The position numbers were made by a program, and so were the translations under genes. From contig JBBQVP010000112.1 in the NCBI GenBank assembly GCA_038211455.1, positions 1 to 14,479 on the forward strand: a stretch of 14,479 nt of DNA. Direction: 5' to 3'. Shown here piece after piece: positions 13,986-14,479 of the stretch (positions are counted from its first letter, which is position 1; every line of letters begins with the position of its first letter). Below the pieces are notes generated by a model. That model had not been told where the DNA came from and searched no databases. It saw only the letters and a program-made list of their open reading frames with translations. The DNA comes from SZAS-79 sp038211455 (GTDB lineage Bacteria; Pseudomonadota; Gammaproteobacteria; Burkholderiales; SG8-39).

Positions 13986-14479
13986 GCGGCGACGGGCTCC
14001 TTGCAGATATCGCGCAGCAGGCGGCAATCCGGCACGACCGCGCGCCCGTTGCGTACCACCAGCCGCGGCACGAGGCGCGAGGTGCCCTGCACCGCGCCGC
14101 CCAGCCGGTCGTGGAACATCCATGGCTCTTCAACTTGTTCGAGCACGCTGATGTCGGCCCGGGTGCCCGGACGCAGGGTGCCGATCTCTTCGCCCATGCG
14201 CAACACCGCCGCCGGATGCTCCGTGGTGGCGCGCACTACGAAGGGCAGTTCGAAACCCAGCGCCATGAGTTTCGACATCGCGCCGCAGAGGCTGAAGTCG
14301 AGCTTGGAATCGTCGTTGTGCGCGCTGAAATCGCCCTGCACATCGGTGCTGATGGTGTAGGAGAGTTCGTGGGGAAATTTTTTCAATACCTGCTCAGGGT
14401 CCGGCATCTGCACCTGTTTCAGCATATCAACACACATTGCATAGGCAATTTTCTTTTTCAGTTTTCGGTGCAGTCGTAC
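13982..14479 (-). CDS. Amidohydrolase (dihydroorotase/deacetylase-like), C-terminal part
   Basis: The C-terminal part of an amidohydrolase-superfamily enzyme: YTISTDVQGDF, carrying the aspartate expected near the metal site, SLCGAMSKLMALG, VVRATTEHPAAVLRM, then the typical closing segment EIGTLRPGTRADISVLE and LVVRNGRAVVPD. The N-terminal barrel with the first histidines is not in the window. The frame stays open to the right edge, but beyond about 14365 the translation (rich in lysine: RKLKKKIAYAM) no longer resembles the family and the DNA becomes AT-rich, so the true continuation may be lost or the end chimeric. The internal ATG at 14437 should not be taken as the real start. It leads the operon with the broken second amidohydrolase and the TctC receptor. 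Confidence 0.72.
   Translation of the reverse strand, partial: VRLHRKLKKKIAYAMCVDMLKQVQMPDPEQVLKKFPHELSYTISTDVQGDFSAHNDDSKLDFSLCGAMSKLMALGFELPFVVRATTEHPAAVLRMGEEIGTLRPGTRADISVLEQVEEPWMFHDRLGGAVQGTSRLVPRLVVRNGRAVVPDCRLLRDICKEPVAA

Overview
The window is a high-GC, gene-dense chromosomal segment that looks betaproteobacterial, most likely Burkholderiales. The reasons are a Bug/TctC-type tricarboxylate-receptor protein, a PTR1-like pteridine reductase next to ttcA, a MidA-type methyltransferase beside a c-type cytochrome, a C13-peptidase membrane protein, and GST, CCA-transferase and DUF3750 proteins of the kind common in that group. This placement comes from protein recognition, not from a search.

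Layout, left to right. Bases 1-144 are a homopolymer-rich edge that does not resemble the rest and is probably poor sequence. Next come three rightward genes: a GST remnant with an internal deletion (145-462), the tRNA CCA-adding enzyme (474-1697) and a membrane C13-family cysteine peptidase (1704-3053). They run convergently into an orphan ATP-grasp ligase (3061-4323, minus). A DUF2905 membrane mini-protein (4436-4633, minus) diverges from a YfcG-like GST (4685-5305), which is followed by a DOPA-dioxygenase-family protein (5311-5694). A sparse accessory stretch (5695-7396) holds a 76-residue hypothetical, a VapBC toxin-antitoxin pair with promoter and repeated operator-like sites, a long RNA hairpin, and a 65-residue two-helix membrane protein. 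On the minus strand a MidA-like methyltransferase is followed 3 nt later by a dihaem cytochrome c (9244 to 7397). Diverging from it is a tight rightward operon: pteridine reductase, ttcA and a DUF3750 lipoprotein (9308-11742). After a 258-bp gap containing a 20-bp palindrome, the right end is a leftward catabolic-looking operon: the C-terminal part of one amidohydrolase, a second amidohydrolase broken by an internal deletion and frame change, and a Bug/TctC periplasmic receptor. The last ~115 bases are AT-richer and do not match the family, again suggesting an edge problem.

How the genes work together. Two groups concern tRNA maturation (CCA addition; 2-thiocytidine at position 32). MidA and the cytochrome point to respiratory-chain assembly. 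The right operon would pair cyclic-amide or amide hydrolysis with uptake of a carboxylate, but the broken second amidohydrolase argues that the pathway is decaying or that the assembly is wrong there.

No clear new multi-gene system is visible. The most notable items are the CCA enzyme, whose HD domain has lost its metal ligands and carries a four-copy 27-bp in-frame repeat; the membrane C13 peptidase facing an orphan ATP-grasp ligase; the 10-bp repeated operator candidate in front of vapBC; the strong hairpin at 7089-7131; and two separate genes with clean internal deletions.
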